Positions 4,762-5,311 of a stretch of DNA of 5,311 nucleotides are shown here, piece by piece. Source of the DNA: Pseudorhodobacter sp. (GTDB lineage: Bacteria; Pseudomonadota; Alphaproteobacteria; Rhodobacterales; Rhodobacteraceae); the NCBI GenBank assembly GCA_024641255.1, contig JAHEDL010000080.1, positions 1 through 5,311 on the forward strand, written 5' to 3'. Each line of letters starts with the position of its first letter. Position 1 is the first letter of the stretch. The position numbers and the translations under genes are program-made. The notes under the pieces were generated by a model. It had not been told where the DNA came from. It ran no database searches and saw only the letters and a program-made list of their open reading frames with translations.

Positions 4762-5311
4762 ATGCAAGCCCAACCAAGCTCCGCCCTGCCCCGCAGCCGC
4801 CATCCTCTGCTGTGGCCGGTGCTAGCCACCGCCTTGGTGGTCAGCTGGAGCTCTGGCTTCGTCGGCATCCGCTATGCCAGCGAACATGCCTCGGTTCTGC
4901 TTGTGCTGTTCTGGCGCACCCTGATGTCGGGCGCCTTGTTGTTGCCGTTCACCCTGTTCATCGGGCCACGCATCACCCGCCGGGCCCTGGCCGAACAAAT
5001 GCTGTTCGGAACCCTTGGCATGTTCTTGTATCTTGCGGGCTTCGCGCTGGCGATCGGCCAACGGGTGCCAACCGGTCTGGTCGCGCTGATCGCCGATCTG
5101 GTGCCACTGGCCATCGCAGCCCTGTCGCAACCGGTATTGAAGCAACGCCTGACACCAAGGCAATGGCTTGGCACCGCCATCGGCGTTGGCGGCGTCGTGC
5201 TGGTTTCGGCCGACAGCCTAAGCTTGGGCACCGCCCCGTTCATGGCCTACGCCCTGCCCGTGGTCGGCATGTTGCTGTTCGCGGTGGTCACCGTGCTGCA
5301 AAAGCGGCTGG
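4762..5311 (+). CDS. EamA/DMT-superfamily transporter, 3' end outside window
   Basis: Integral membrane protein of the drug/metabolite transporter (EamA, formerly DUF6) type. Such proteins export amino acids, metabolites or drugs; the substrate here is unknown. The window holds 183 complete codons of a family usually near 300, with no stop before the edge. The first of the two EamA repeats and the start of the second are visible: TM1 near 17-35 (VLATALVVSWSSGFVGIRY), TM2 near 44-68 with FWRT, TM3 near 81-99, TM4 near 105-125 (GLVALIADLVPLAIAAL), TM5 near 135-150 (WLGTAIGVGGVVLVSA) and TM6 near 157-178. The SWSSGFVGIRY opening and the LIADLVPL...LKQRLTPRQWLG segment are typical of the family. 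An in-frame TAG at 4747-4749 makes ATG 4762 the first possible ATG; only GGAA (4753-4756) serves as a weak ribosome binding site. It is transcribed away from the ModE-like gene and has no obvious link to molybdate. Confidence 0.9.
   Translation, partial: MQAQPSSALPRSRHPLLWPVLATALVVSWSSGFVGIRYASEHASVLLVLFWRTLMSGALLLPFTLFIGPRITRRALAEQMLFGTLGMFLYLAGFALAIGQRVPTGLVALIADLVPLAIAALSQPVLKQRLTPRQWLGTAIGVGGVVLVSADSLSLGTAPFMAYALPVVGMLLFAVVTVLQKRL

Noticed and set aside
4872..5243. Minus-strand frames antisense to the EamA transporter
   Set aside because: The plus-strand frame has a clear EamA membrane pattern and runs open to the window edge; the antisense translations show no domain.

Overview
The window looks like ordinary chromosomal sequence of a GC-rich alphaproteobacterium, most likely in the Rhodobacterales (Rhodobacteraceae/Paracoccaceae). 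That placement is an inference from the character of the GcvT, GcvH and MATE proteins, the strong G/C preference at third codon positions and the ModE-type regulatory sites. No rRNA or other marker gene is present to confirm it. I see no insertion sequence, phage gene, CRISPR array or tRNA.

Region by region, from the right end, because most genes lie on the minus strand. (1) 4762-5311, plus strand: the 5' part of an EamA/DMT-type membrane transporter, cut by the window edge. (2) 4516-4761: a GC-rich 246-bp gap between divergent genes, with no convincing promoter, one tetraloop hairpin and one doubtful small ORF. (3) 4120-4515, minus: a short ModE-type regulator that has only the DNA-binding domain. 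(4) 4060-4141: a control region with two 24-bp dyads of the ModE-box type around a candidate modA promoter; the second dyad overlaps the 3' end of the regulator gene. (5) 3280-4059, minus: modA, the periplasmic molybdate-binding protein, without modB or modC beside it. (6) 1808-3145, minus: a MATE-family multidrug/Na+ antiporter. (7) about 1573-1740, minus: a tandem (two-aptamer) glycine riboswitch with a candidate promoter just upstream. (8) 374-1498, minus: gcvT, best started at a TTG that follows the riboswitch. (9) 5-364, minus: gcvH, 9 bp after gcvT; gcvP is expected just outside the window.

Two physiological units can be read. The first is the glycine cleavage operon: the riboswitch senses glycine and controls gcvT-gcvH (and probably gcvP), so that excess glycine is split into CO2, ammonia and a methylene-tetrahydrofolate unit. 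The second is a molybdate response module: a ModE-like repressor probably controls modA through the two boxes. It is unusual because the regulator lacks the molybdate-binding domains and the transporter lacks its permease and ATPase genes here. The MATE and EamA transporters have no evident link to either unit.

I did not find a clearly novel system. The points most worth a second look are the stand-alone ModE domain with paired boxes next to an orphan modA, and the gcvT start: the longest reading frame begins inside the riboswitch and is probably wrong.
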